A DNA stretch of 32,970 bases from Caballeronia choica (GCF_001544535.1 NZ_FCON02000084.1:1-32970); one strand, 5' to 3'; numbered from the stretch's first letter, positions 1 through 7,750 are shown. Made by a program: numbers and translations. Notes: a model not told the origin generated them from the letters alone.

Positions 1-188
1 AAGGCCTCCTCGGCGGAGGACACCGCGACACCGCCGCGTAAGAGGACCTTCAAGCCTTCGATGACCTCGGCGGGCAGCGCCGAGAGGTTGGCGAGGGTGC
101 GCTTCTTGACCGAGTTGCCGTCGCGATAGGACTCGCGCAGCAGCACCGCGGGCGGCGAGTTGCGGTTAGGAACGTGTTCGATATACAT
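1..188 (-). CDS. IS1634-family transposase, N-terminal fragment (runs off left edge)
   Basis: The reverse strand reads from an ATG at 188 through 62 open codons to the window edge. The protein begins MYIEHVPNRNSPPAVLLRES and continues through a basic stretch (DGNSVKKRTLANLS) to EVIEGLKVLLRGG. I recognise this N-terminus from IS1634-type transposases of the IS4 superfamily, which are DDE enzymes that cut and paste their own element. Only the N-terminal tenth or so is visible, so the catalytic domain and the intactness of the gene cannot be judged. The DNA just upstream of the start (189-265) is AT-rich and unlike the rest of the window, as expected for the non-coding end of an insertion sequence. 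The family is fairly sure and the subgroup is not. Confidence 0.8.
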   Translation of the reverse strand, partial: MYIEHVPNRNSPPAVLLRESYRDGNSVKKRTLANLSALPAEVIEGLKVLLRGGVAVSSAEEA

Positions 189-264
189 GAACACTGATTC
201 AAGCACAACCACCGCAAAATGCAATATATAAATACTATTTTACATGGCTACATGATAGCCTAAG

Positions 265-302
265 AAAAAAGCCGAAACCCAGCGCTGACGCGGATTTCGG
301 CT
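265..302 (-). terminator. Hairpin with U-tract, leftward
   Basis: Arms AGCCGAAA (270-277) and TTTCGGCT (295-302) enclose a 17-base loop. Read leftward, the stem is followed by a run of six T. This is a textbook Rho-independent terminator for transcription entering from the right. It would shield the transposase promoter from outside transcripts or end a leftward transcript from the neighbouring DNA. Confidence 0.6.
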
Positions 303-485
303 ACTTGAGAAGTCAAAGTTCGGCCTAGACTGCACTCAAGCAATACGGGGAAGACGGGGATAAGTCGCCGACCGCGTGAGCGGACGAATCATCGGGAGAC
401 GACAGCCTCGAGGGTTTCGGTCAGGCGACTGCTCGGCAGCTTCGACGCCTAGCCGGCGTCCAATTTCATTTTTGGGACAAGCGAA

Positions 486-741
486 ATGCCAAACGGTGAG
501 AATTCCTTGCGCAAGTTGATTGACAAGTGGCTTGGGCACCGCGCGAGTGGGACGTACGCGTGACGGAGTTCAGCCGTATCGCCTCGAGTCGAGACCGCTA
601 CGTTTCGCGTTGACGGAGGTTCAGAGAACCGTTGGGCGATCATCTTTTTTCCGACACGACGACGGTTCGTGGAAGGTGTACTCGCCAAGAGCGGACGTGC
701 CTGCGATGAGCGCGTACAACCTCGCGGCGCGACGCTGGTAG
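486..741 (+). pseudogene. Frameshifted small Burkholderia-type hypothetical protein
   Basis: From an ATG at 486 one frame reads MPNGENSLRKLIDKWLG and then hits a stop at 561-563. A second frame, offset by one base and overlapping from 520, carries SSFFRHDDGSWKVYSPRADV and ends MSAYNLAARRW with a stop at 739-741. I remember small Burkholderia hypothetical proteins with exactly this order: a start like N-S-L-R-K-L-x-x-K-W-L, then FFRHDDGSW, then a proline-rich end and AY. The two halves therefore look like one gene of about 85 codons broken by a one-base indel near 530-545. The function is unknown. The family recognition is from memory. A sequencing error is an alternative. Confidence 0.5.
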
Positions 742-1022
742 CAACGACATACAACGATTAAATGTTTTCTGGAAACTGCTAATAACACTTATGGGCAACG
801 ATTTGCCAGTCACCTCGATGTGTGGATGGCCGTTAAACACGTAAAAGCAGCGGTAGAGGTGACGGCGAGTTCAAGGTCCGAAGAAGGTCGGTTCCGGAAG
901 CTCGACCCCGCGAACGTCCCGGCCATCATCGGGCGTCGACGAACTTCCGTGATCGGCCATAAAGCGGCATTCGTCCGTAACGTCAGTCGGGCATTCGGAC
1001 GTCGGCTCCGCCCCGACAACGG
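742..1022. other. Intergenic stretch with no supportable gene
   Basis: Short overlapping open frames occur on both strands. None has a convincing ribosome binding site, motif or protein-like composition. I see no terminator after the transglycosylase that ends at 1023. Confidence 0.5.
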
Positions 1023-2528
1023 TCAATCGCCGGGCTGCATTTTGCGAATCGCCTTGTCGCGCGCTTGCTGCGCATCAACGATTAAGCGGTATGCGGCGTA
1101 ATACTTGTAGATGTTGCGTACGTACGTCGTCGTTTCAATGCCGATCTTCTCCGCGACTACGACTTCGACGTTATTGAACCACTTGTCCTGATCGAGCCCG
1201 CGTGCCGCGGCTTCCGTGCGCATCTTTGCGATTTTGGCCGCCCCCGCGTTATAGCTCGCGAACGCAAACATTGCACGAGTGGTGTCATCGAAGTGCGCGT
1301 CCGGAAAGTAGCGTGTCATCAGCCGATCCATGTATTTGGTTCCCGCATGGATGTTCGATTCGGTCACGCCGATGTTGCCGACCGCCATTTCCTTGCCTGT
1401 TCTCGGCATCAACTGCATGACGCCGACTGCGCCAACGTGACTTCGGGCCGACTGGTTCAACTGCGATTCCTGATAGCCTAGGGCGGCCAGCATCAGGGGG
1501 TCGAAGCCATACTGCTTGCCATACTTCTCGAAGAGGGCAAGTGTAGCTTCGAAACGCGTGAGTTCCGCCGCTCCCGAAGCATCCGTGACCTGCTTGATAC
1601 GCTTCATGAACTGTGCGAGCCGATAGTCGATGACGCCCTGTTTTTTGGCAAACTCGTTATAAAAATCAGTCACCGCAGCCTGCAGTTGGGGGCTGTTTTT
1701 CCTGATTGCCCAACCGACATAGCCTTCGCTGCGTACTGCCAGATCCTCCCTGACCTTGATCTGAGGCAGGACTTGCGCCCACAGCTTTGCTTTCCAGTCG
1801 TCGACCACCACGATGCGGAGCATTCCCGCGTTCAGCATTTCGAGGGCATCCTCATCTTCGAGTGCGTCCGGCAGCAGCGCTATCTGCATGACCGGCTTGC
1901 CTGCTTTCCTGAACCGGTCGTTGAGCGCCGTCAGACTCTCGTAGTAACTCGTCGCCTTGCGTACATAGACCTGCTTCCCCGCGAGGTCGTCCAGCGTGGC
2001 GAGAGCCGGAGCGCCAGGACCCGTGACGATCAGTTCTCTGACTGGCCTGCGGTCACGCGGCGCAACGAAGTCGACAAGCTTGCGCCGCGCGTCGGTCGCC
2101 GTCAGGTTGCCCGCCGAGATGTCGCCCAGCCCGGCCTGGAGGTTCGCCAGGAGTTTGTCGCGGGTCGTCGGAATTAGAAGGACTGTGACCGGGCGTTTGC
2201 CGAGCTGACCGGCATAACGCTTGTTGACATACTGTTCGAAGTCTCGCGCGAGTTCCGCGGTCAAGCCACGTTCCCGGCCTTTGTCGTTGAAGTACAGCGT
2301 GCGGCTGTACGGCACAAGAAAGCGGATCACGCGGCGCTCGAGCATCGCGTCAAAGTCGCCGGTCCACGGTTTGGCCGCGATGTTCATCTGGCGGGTTTTG
2401 GCGACAGCAGCCGGTGGCGATGATGCTGGTGCGACAGTGGACTCACCCGCTCCTGACTCTGCTCGCGGCGGCGACAAGAGCACGTAGATCCCAACTAGCA
2501 GGGTGGCAAGAAAACGAAGTCTCGTCAT
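1023..2528 (-). CDS. MltF-like lytic murein transglycosylase with solute-binding-like domain
   Basis: This enzyme is predicted to cleave peptidoglycan glycan strands in the periplasm, leaving 1,6-anhydro-muramyl ends. A hydrophobic N-terminal segment (about residues 4-20) acts as signal or anchor. It is followed by a domain resembling extracellular solute-binding proteins (about 50-295) and an SLT domain (about 330-475). The SLT motifs are visible: the catalytic glutamate in GYQES (E354 from this start), GVMQLMP, and ASYNAGAAKI. At 501 residues the length fits MltF. I chose the ATG at 2528 because AAGG lies seven bases upstream; an in-frame ATG at 2543 lacks this. The gene sits alone in decayed accessory DNA, so it may belong to a mobile unit, not to core wall metabolism. 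Family assignment is firm; the biological role is inferred. Confidence 0.88.
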   Translation of the reverse strand: MTRLRFLATLLVGIYVLLSPPRAESGAGESTVAPASSPPAAVAKTRQMNIAAKPWTGDFDAMLERRVIRFLVPYSRTLYFNDKGRERGLTAELARDFEQYVNKRYAGQLGKRPVTVLLIPTTRDKLLANLQAGLGDISAGNLTATDARRKLVDFVAPRDRRPVRELIVTGPGAPALATLDDLAGKQVYVRKATSYYESLTALNDRFRKAGKPVMQIALLPDALEDEDALEMLNAGMLRIVVVDDWKAKLWAQVLPQIKVREDLAVRSEGYVGWAIRKNSPQLQAAVTDFYNEFAKKQGVIDYRLAQFMKRIKQVTDASGAAELTRFEATLALFEKYGKQYGFDPLMLAALGYQESQLNQSARSHVGAVGVMQLMPRTGKEMAVGNIGVTESNIHAGTKYMDRLMTRYFPDAHFDDTTRAMFAFASYNAGAAKIAKMRTEAAARGLDQDKWFNNVEVVVAEKIGIETTTYVRNIYKYYAAYRLIVDAQQARDKAIRKMQPGD

Positions 2529-3480
2529 GACATGCCCTTCCATGCGAACGACTATCCGGAATTCGTATGCATTGTCTCAGCGTATTCGCGGCTCTGTTAC
2601 AAGCAGGTCGCGACGGAGCTTCGACTGGCGATCTCGGTTGCAGGCGCCCTGAAGACCGCGCATCGGATGACGGAAAGTGACAGCTAAACGCTGGCGCATA
2701 TGCGCAGGTATTTGTCGCTCAAGCTCGCAGCATCGTCCTCCCCCCCAACGCGAGCCGGCCATGGCACAGGCACACGACCAGGGTGGCTAACTGCAGTCTC
2801 AACGTGCGTGGTCTGTTGTTACCGTTTAGCTACTGCAACCATAAATGTACTCCGGCTTCCAGCCCCAAGTTGTTGGCACCTATCGTGCAGCATACCCCGT
2901 CGAACATCGCAGAGCATGCATGTTTTACATGGCTTCTTTTCCCAATGCCCCCTCCCGTCCCGAGCAAAGCAACCCGGCGCCATCGCCCCGTTGCAGCAAA
3001 ACAATCCGCCTGAAAGCAGCCCCCAATCCGAAGGTCCGATGGCGACGTCACCTCTTATGCCTCGTTCAGCGTCAATCATGGATTGCTGGAAAGCGGAGTG
3101 AAATTCGGTGTGAAGACCACGATGACCGCGTGCGAAAGAGCGCGAACGGCCGGAATCGCCGACTTGTTGTCCGTGAGCGGCGGTACCGAGCGACCGCTCG
3201 CCTCTGATACCTGCCGTTGCATCTCTGACGGCTCGACCGGCAGCTACGGGTCGCGAGGCGCCAGTCGCGCTCGCTCGACATTTGCCTTCCATAAGCGCAG
3301 CGTTATCGGGGCTGTCCCAGTGAAAAAAGCGCAATCTGCGGCTTTGCCTGTCGCGGCTCAGTCAGTTGCCTCCGGATATCGCTTTCCGGAGGGCAACCTC
3401 GCTAGCGAACATGCACATCGGTCGTCCGGATCGCGTTTCTCCGGCCGTACGATAGATGGTCATACCGGGAGGAGGCGTAT
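2529..3480. other. Long stretch without a convincing gene
   Basis: About 950 bases hold only overlapping short frames. One stretch, roughly 3038-3160 on the plus strand, reads protein-like (SYASFSVNHGLLESGVKFGV) but has a stop just upstream and no start signal, so it may be a gene remnant. A 51-codon frame at 2532-2687 diverges from the transglycosylase start but overlaps its ribosome binding site. I see no tRNA, repeat array or terminator here. Confidence 0.5.
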
Positions 3481-3858
3481 ATGACTAAGTTCGATATTGC
3501 GGCGCTCGCAAGGCACCGTGAAAACCTGAAGGCCGAAGGTTATAGGCGCATCAGTGTGTTTATTTCGCCGCAGCTGCGATGCCTGCTCGCCAATCATCGG
3601 CGACGTGGCGAAAGCACCGGCGCCCTCCTTGACCGGCTGCTTGTCGCTGAACTAGCGGCGCGGCCTCACTGTTCTGCCGACAACGTCCAAGACGCGAGGA
3701 TGATTCGCCGCACGCAGAATCAGATTCGGCATACGTGGCAGCCGAGTAACAACGGGCCGCGCACGCTCTCTGTCAAAATTCGTGAGCCGGACGGCAGCGG
3801 CGTGCTTATCACGGCACGCGACGCGGTTCGATTCGAAAAGGGGAAAGAGCCGTCGTAG
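3481..3858 (+). CDS. Small ribbon-helix-helix-like hypothetical protein
   Basis: This 125-residue basic protein has a strong ribosome binding site (GGAGGAGG) six bases before its ATG, so it is probably expressed. Residues about 20-55 (YRRISVFISPQLRCLL, then a basic linker and ALLDRLLVAEL) fit a short beta strand followed by two helices, as in ribbon-helix-helix DNA-binding proteins. The rest is polar, with no membrane segment or signal peptide. No partner gene is adjacent: the next gene starts over 200 bases downstream after a repeat element. It could be a stand-alone regulator or an orphan antitoxin-like protein; both are inference from fold pattern only. Confidence 0.6.
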   Translation: MTKFDIAALARHRENLKAEGYRRISVFISPQLRCLLANHRRRGESTGALLDRLLVAELAARPHCSADNVQDARMIRRTQNQIRHTWQPSNNGPRTLSVKIREPDGSGVLITARDAVRFEKGKEPS

Positions 3859-3904
3859 GGAATCAGTTTATTTCGCGCGCGCGAGACCGTACGCGACTAA
3901 ATAC

Positions 3905-3954
3905 TTAGAGTAGAGACTCAATATGCGGCGTCACGCCACGCGCCGCGCACACTC
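3905..3954 (+). repeat. Diverged 50-base repeat, copy 1
   Basis: This copy aligns without gaps to 4372-4421 at a fixed offset of 467 bases. In the first 31 positions 24 match, and every mismatch in the whole 50 bases is a transition. A hairpin GAGT-AGAG-ACTC lies at 3908-3919. A second stem, GCGGCG (3925-3930) with CGCCGC (3941-3946), follows it. The copy lies upstream of the small lipoprotein gene. Confidence 0.6.
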
Positions 3955-4069
3955 AACTGCCGTATCTTGAAGTGAAGCGACGAGCGTTAGCTCGGTCAGG
4001 CTTGCGCGGACCCTGGACCACTACAATTGGTGCGTCAACGCGCCACACCTCTAATCGCCGGGATACACC

Positions 4070-4303
4070 GTGAAAACCGTAATTATCTTTCTTTCGCTTG
4101 TCACAGCGGCTCTCTCTAGTGGTTGCGCCTTTGTTGATTCGATGAACGAAGCACAACGCCAGTGGGCTGCATCTTCGCCAACTGAGAAGGCGGCCTACAC
4201 TCAATCGTGGACCAATGTCTCCAACTCTGTTGCGGCGCAGGAGGCTGCGCGCCGTCCAGTCTACGTCTCGCCTACGCCGGTCTACTGCGTCAACTGCCGA
4301 TAA
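4070..4303 (+). CDS. Small lipoprotein, 77 residues
   Basis: A GTG start opens a typical lipoprotein signal: MKT, a hydrophobic core, and the lipobox LSSGC with the lipidated cysteine at residue 19. The mature part is about 58 residues, polar, and ends with a proline/tyrosine-rich tail containing two cysteines (PVYCVNC). The product should be exported, lipidated and held in the outer or inner membrane. Entericidin-like or phage-type small lipoproteins have this size, but I do not recognise the family. No good ribosome binding site precedes the GTG. Copy 1 of the 50-base repeat lies upstream and may hold its promoter or leader. Confidence 0.65.
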   Translation: MKTVIIFLSLVTAALSSGCAFVDSMNEAQRQWAASSPTEKAAYTQSWTNVSNSVAAQEAARRPVYVSPTPVYCVNCR

Positions 4304-4371
4304 CTAGCTGCACGCGCGCCACGAGCGCGACCACGCGCGCCCACGCGAGTGTGCACGTATCGGGCCAATCG

Positions 4372-4421
4372 TTAGGGTAGAGGCTCAACACGCGACGCCG
4401 GGCCGCATATTGCATGCGCCT
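4372..4421 (+). repeat. Diverged 50-base repeat, copy 2
   Basis: This is the partner of 3905-3954. The first hairpin is kept through wobble: GGGT (4375-4378) pairs with GCTC (4383-4386) as G-C, G-U, G-C, U-G in plus-strand RNA. The second stem is only partly kept. The copy lies about 40 bases upstream of the broken membrane-protein gene. Confidence 0.6.
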
Positions 4422-4460
4422 TAGCCTCCTACCATTAAAGCAAGAAGCCGTAAGCGAACA

Positions 4461-4801
4461 ATGAATGAGGTTCAGAGGATGTTGCACTTTCTGCTTATCG
4501 TCATCGCCCTGCTAGTCATTTGGGGGCTGCTGGGGCCACTTGCAAAGGCTTGGACGCTAATTGGGGGCTTCGTCCTGTTGCTGTCCCCGTCGGGGGCGCG
4601 CTGGCCTTCGCGGGCCTCTTCATCTGGGGCTCGACCGGACACGAAAGCACCTTTGCGGGCGTTATCGTGACAATGGCCGCCGGGATTATCGGATTACCGG
4701 CGGCCGTGTTGCTCGCAGGCTACATGCAGAACAGGCCGCACCAACTTGTCGGCATGGAAAAGGTCCACGCCGAACGACGCAGGCTGGGGTACAAAGATTG
4801 A
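4461..4801 (+). pseudogene. Small membrane protein split by a frameshift
   Basis: The frame from 4461 encodes a hydrophobic N-terminus (LLIVIALLVIWGLLGPLAKA). It then degenerates into arginine/serine-rich sequence and stops at 4668-4670. The frame offset by minus one (or plus two) carries further membrane-like segments (GGALAFAGLFIWG and VTMAAGIIGLPAAVLLAGY) and ends with a charged tail at 4801. Together they make a protein of about 113 residues with three hydrophobic helices. The switch must lie near 4575-4590, and no heptamer slippery site is obvious there. A second in-frame ATG at 4479 has GAGG eight bases upstream and may be the true start. The original function is unknown. A sequencing error would restore an intact gene. 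Confidence 0.55.
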
Positions 4802-4861
4802 TGAGCCGCGCCCGTTGTAAAAAAAATGCTTACACCTGCACTTACACGGATTTCAGAAAGC

Positions 4862-4889
4862 AAAAAGCCCAGTCGCATTAACTGGGCTA
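4862..4889 (-). terminator. Terminator of tRNA-His
   Basis: Perfect 8-base arms AGCCCAGT (4866-4873) and ACTGGGCT (4881-4888) enclose a 7-base loop. Read leftward, the stem runs into a T-tract. It lies 16 bases past the tRNA 3' end and is a clear Rho-independent terminator. Confidence 0.9.
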
Positions 4890-4904
4890 AGTGTTTGATT
4901 TACA

Positions 4905-4981
4905 TGGGGTGGCTGATGGGACTCGAACCCACGACGACAGGAATCACAATCCTGGACTCTACCAACTGAGCTACAGCCACC
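4905..4981 (-). tRNA. tRNA-His (GTG anticodon)
   Basis: The 77-base gene folds as a full cloverleaf on the minus strand. The acceptor stem is GTGGCTG/CAGCCAC, and the anticodon stem CAGGA/TCCTG holds loop TTGTGAT with anticodon GTG. The T arm contains GGGTTCGAGTCCC. The extra G at position -1, the identity mark of histidine tRNAs, is encoded at 4981 and pairs with C73. The CCA end is encoded at 4905-4907. The 3' end points left, toward the accessory DNA. Confidence 0.97.
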
Positions 4982-5044
4982 ACTGACAACTTGATTTGCT
5001 ACACCCGGGCTCACCAAGAACTGGCTTGCCGATCAAGAAGCGAG

Positions 5045-5073
5045 ATTATACGAATAAAGATTCCGTTTGCCTA
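5045..5073 (-). promoter_or_regulatory. Predicted sigma-70 promoter of tRNA-His
   Basis: On the minus strand TAGGCA (5068-5073) is followed after 17 bases by a consensus TATAAT (5045-5050). The tRNA begins about 64 bases further. The promoter lies between the end of dusA and the tRNA, so the tRNA can be transcribed independently of dusA. Confidence 0.7.
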
Positions 5074-5096
5074 GTCCCCGGGCGAATCGAATCGAT

Positions 5097-6110
5097 TCAC
5101 CCTTCGGCCAGTTCCACCGAATCCCGCAGATGGCTGCGCGCCTCGTCGAAAATGGCGAGATCGCCACTCGCCAGCCGCCGGCTGTCGGACAGCACGCGAC
5201 GCCATCCACGAGCCCCCGCCACGCCCCGATAGAGCCCGAGCGCGTGTCGCGTGATCGCGCCCAGATACGTGCCGCGCGCGAACTCTTTGCGCGCGTAGTC
5301 GATCAATCCCGTCTCGATCTCCTCGCGCGTCGCGATAGGCGTCTGCGCGCCGTAAAAGCGCGTGTCGACGGCCGCCAGCACATAAGGATTGTGGTAAGCC
5401 TCGCGGCCGAGCATCACGCCATCGACGTGCTTCAGATGTTCTTCCACTTCGTCCAGCGTCTTGACGCCGCCATTGATCGAGATTTCCAGTTGCGGGAAAT
5501 CGCGCTTCAGCCGGTACGCGTATTCGTACTTGAGCGGTGGAATCTCGCGGTTCTCTTTCGGGCTCAGGCCCTTCAGGATCGCGTTGCGCGCGTGGACGAT
5601 AAAGACCTCGCAACCCGCATCGGCGACCGTACCGACGAAATCGCGCACGAACTCGTACGCCTCGGCCGCATCGACGCCGATGCGGTGCTTCACCGTCACC
5701 GGAATCGCGACCGCATCGCGCATCGCCTTGACGCAATCCGCGACGAGCTGCGGCTCGTTCATCAGGCACGCGCCGAACGCGCCGCGCTGCACGCGCTCCG
5801 ACGGGCAGCCGCAGTTGAGGTTGATCTCGTCGTAGCCCCACTGCTCGCCGAGCCTGGCGCTCTTCGCGAGATCGGCCGGCTCGCTGCCGCCGAGTTGCAG
5901 CGCAACCGGCGCTTCGGCGGGCGTGAAGGCGAGATGCCGCGCGACGTCGCCGTAGAGGAGCGCGCCTGTCGTCACCATCTCGGTGTAGAGCCACGCATCG
6001 CGCGAAATCAGGCGATGAAACGACCGGCAATGCCGATCGGTCCAGTCCATCATCGGAGCGACGGACACGCGCCGCGGCGTTGATTTCATTGAATTTTGCT
6101 GCAAGTTCAT
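5097..6110 (-). CDS. dusA: tRNA-dihydrouridine(20/20a) synthase DusA
   Basis: This flavin enzyme reduces uridine to dihydrouridine at positions 20 and 20a in the D-loop of tRNAs, using NADPH. The TIM-barrel start VSVAPMMDWTDRHCR, the catalytic-cysteine motif NCGCPSERVQRG (C102), FGACLM, KHRIGVD and the phosphate-binding SINGGV are all present. The length of 337 is normal for DusA. An ATG at 6110 has AGGA very close upstream. A second ATG at 6089 (MKSTPRR) is an alternative start giving 330 residues. The gene precedes tRNA-His on the same strand, which carries its own predicted promoter. The 5' end of dusA is itself a known integration site for some mobile elements, but the gene is intact here. 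Confidence 0.95.
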   Translation of the reverse strand: MNLQQNSMKSTPRRVSVAPMMDWTDRHCRSFHRLISRDAWLYTEMVTTGALLYGDVARHLAFTPAEAPVALQLGGSEPADLAKSARLGEQWGYDEINLNCGCPSERVQRGAFGACLMNEPQLVADCVKAMRDAVAIPVTVKHRIGVDAAEAYEFVRDFVGTVADAGCEVFIVHARNAILKGLSPKENREIPPLKYEYAYRLKRDFPQLEISINGGVKTLDEVEEHLKHVDGVMLGREAYHNPYVLAAVDTRFYGAQTPIATREEIETGLIDYARKEFARGTYLGAITRHALGLYRGVAGARGWRRVLSDSRRLASGDLAIFDEARSHLRDSVELAEG

Positions 6111-6394
6111 AATCCTGCGGACGATTTTCCGAACGTCTCGTTTGAGTCTGCTCTACGTGATTTTTGCTCGCTTTTTGGTCCGAGTGCTACGACGTAGCGC
6201 GGAAAAACTTCGTGTAGAACCGGGGCGCAACAGGAACGATTACGGAGCGAGGGCGAAAGGATGAAAGTATAGGCTACACCGCCCGGATCCGCCTGAAGCA
6301 AGGCGGCAGGCCGCGCCAAGCGGCCCGATAGCGCATACTTGCCTCTACATCGATGGCTGCATTGCCTGGCACGAGATAGTGCGGAGGTGTCGTG

Positions 6395-7339
6395 ATGACC
6401 GAGTCTTCCGATTTTCGGACCAAAAGAATTGTGCTTGATCACGGAGGCGGCTGTATGCCCGCAGTCGGATTCGGCACGCTGATTGCCGATGCAGCTACGA
6501 CCATCAGCGCTACCCGAGACGCGCTGCAAGCCGGATATCGGCACATCGATTGTGCCGAGCGTTATCGCAACGAGCGAGAGGTGGGCGAGGCCCTGCGGGC
6601 AGGGCTTGCTGCTGGCGGCATCACGCGCGAAGACATCTTCGTGACCACGAAGTTATGGAACTCCAATCATCGGCCCGAGCGAGTCTGGCCGGCTTTCGAG
6701 GCAAGTGTTGAAAGGCTCGGGCTCGACTATCTGGATCTCTATCTCATCCATACACCCTTTGCCTTTCAACCGGGAGATGAGCAGGACCCGCGCGACGAAA
6801 ACGGCGACGTCATCTACGACAAAGGCGTGACGTTGCTCGACACGTGGAGGGCGATGGAAGAACTCGTCGATCATGGAAGAAGCCGGGCCATCGGACTCTC
6901 CGACATCACCTTGAACGAACTGCGCCCGCTCTACGAATCGGCGCGAATCAAGCCGGCGGTGGTGCAGGTCGAAGCACATCCGTATCTACCGGAAACTGAA
7001 CTGCTGGAATTCTGCAAGGAGAACGGGATAGTCTTTTTGGCCTTTGCGCCGTTGGGTCACGGGATCAGGCCGGGACCGATCGAGGACCCGGTCATTTCCG
7101 GGATTGCCGCGCGAACGGGAAGGACACCCGCACAGGTACTGCTTGCCTGGGCGGTGCAGCGTGGCGGGGCTGTGCTTACGACCCCCAAGTCCGCGGCCCG
7201 CGCACGCGAGAATTTCGACATCTCCATGCTTCCGGCAGACGCGTTCGACGAGATCGATCGGATCGAGACCCGGCAGAGGTTCAACGAAGTCGTCAAGACC
7301 GGCAGCCCGGGGTTCATCCCGCAGAGCAAGCCACAGTGA
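6395..7339 (+). CDS. Aldo/keto reductase
   Basis: This cytosolic NADPH-dependent reductase of aldehydes and ketones has 314 residues in a TIM barrel. The catalytic tetrad is visible: Asp52 and Tyr57 (in HIDCAERY), Lys86 (VTTKLW) and His119 (DLYLIHTPF). C-terminal cofactor motifs include TPKS. The start at 6395 has GGAG eight bases upstream; a GTG codon directly before it would add one residue. The physiological substrate cannot be told from sequence. The SnoaL-like gene follows after 27 bases on the same strand, so the two probably form one transcription unit. The 280 bases upstream hold no recognisable gene and should contain the promoter. Confidence 0.92.
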   Translation: MTESSDFRTKRIVLDHGGGCMPAVGFGTLIADAATTISATRDALQAGYRHIDCAERYRNEREVGEALRAGLAAGGITREDIFVTTKLWNSNHRPERVWPAFEASVERLGLDYLDLYLIHTPFAFQPGDEQDPRDENGDVIYDKGVTLLDTWRAMEELVDHGRSRAIGLSDITLNELRPLYESARIKPAVVQVEAHPYLPETELLEFCKENGIVFLAFAPLGHGIRPGPIEDPVISGIAARTGRTPAQVLLAWAVQRGGAVLTTPKSAARARENFDISMLPADAFDEIDRIETRQRFNEVVKTGSPGFIPQSKPQ

Positions 7340-7366
7340 AACGTGATCCGCGTCCGGAGGCAGCCG

Positions 7367-7750
7367 ATGAAGGAAGAAGAAAACCGCGAAGCGCTGAATG
7401 CGCACTGGCAGGCGTCGGCCGCCAGCGATCTCGCCGCGGAGCACGAGATTTACGATGACGATGCGATCTGTGATTATCCTCAATCAGGGGAACGAATCGT
7501 CGGGCGGACCCATTTGCAGGCGTTGCGGAGTCATCATCCCGATACGCCGTCAGGTTTCGATGTCAGGCGAATTCAGGGAGCCGGCGATCTCTGGGTGACG
7601 GAATACACAATCGTCTATAAGGGCCGGGCGGCATGCGTCGTGAGCATCATGGAGTTTCGCGACGGTAAGGTCGTTCACGAGACCCAGTATTTTTCGGAGC
7701 CCTTTGAGGCACCGGGTTGGCGGAGTCAATGGGTCGAGCAGATCGCGTGA
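7367..7750 (+). CDS. SnoaL-like / NTF2-fold protein
   Basis: This 127-residue protein has the pattern of the NTF2-like superfamily. An N-terminal helix (REALNAHWQASAASD) is followed by a polar strand region ending IYDDDAICDYPQSGERIVGR. It closes with the strands IMEFRDGKVVHETQYFSEPF, which are typical of SnoaL-like proteins. Such proteins are small single-domain enzymes or ligand-binding proteins with a cone-shaped pocket. I chose the ATG at 7367 because GGAGG lies six bases upstream; an upstream in-frame start at 7343 does not have one. Close linkage to the aldo/keto reductase suggests shared substrate handling. The family is fairly sure; the reaction is unknown. Confidence 0.8.
   Translation: MKEEENREALNAHWQASAASDLAAEHEIYDDDAICDYPQSGERIVGRTHLQALRSHHPDTPSGFDVRRIQGAGDLWVTEYTIVYKGRAACVVSIMEFRDGKVVHETQYFSEPFEAPGWRSQWVEQIA

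Larger units (their letters stand above)
1..310 (-). mobile_element. Right end of an IS1634-type insertion sequence
   Basis: This stretch holds the transposase 5' end plus an AT-rich non-coding strip and a hairpin. The exact terminus is not resolved. I could not identify the terminal inverted repeat or a target-site duplication, because the other end lies outside the window. The right limit of about 310 is a guess based on where base composition returns to normal, just past the hairpin at 270-302. Confidence 0.5.

Noticed and set aside
2532-2687. 51-codon frame divergent from the transglycosylase gene
   Set aside because: Its start overlaps the transglycosylase ribosome binding site, it has no site of its own, and no family is recognised.
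4575-4590. Programmed frameshift in the small membrane-protein gene
   Set aside because: No X-XXY-YYZ heptamer or clear downstream structure was found, so an indel is the simpler reading.
1-4905. Second copy of the tRNA-His 3' end as an attachment site
   Set aside because: I looked for the T-arm and acceptor sequence to the left of the tRNA and did not find it within the window.
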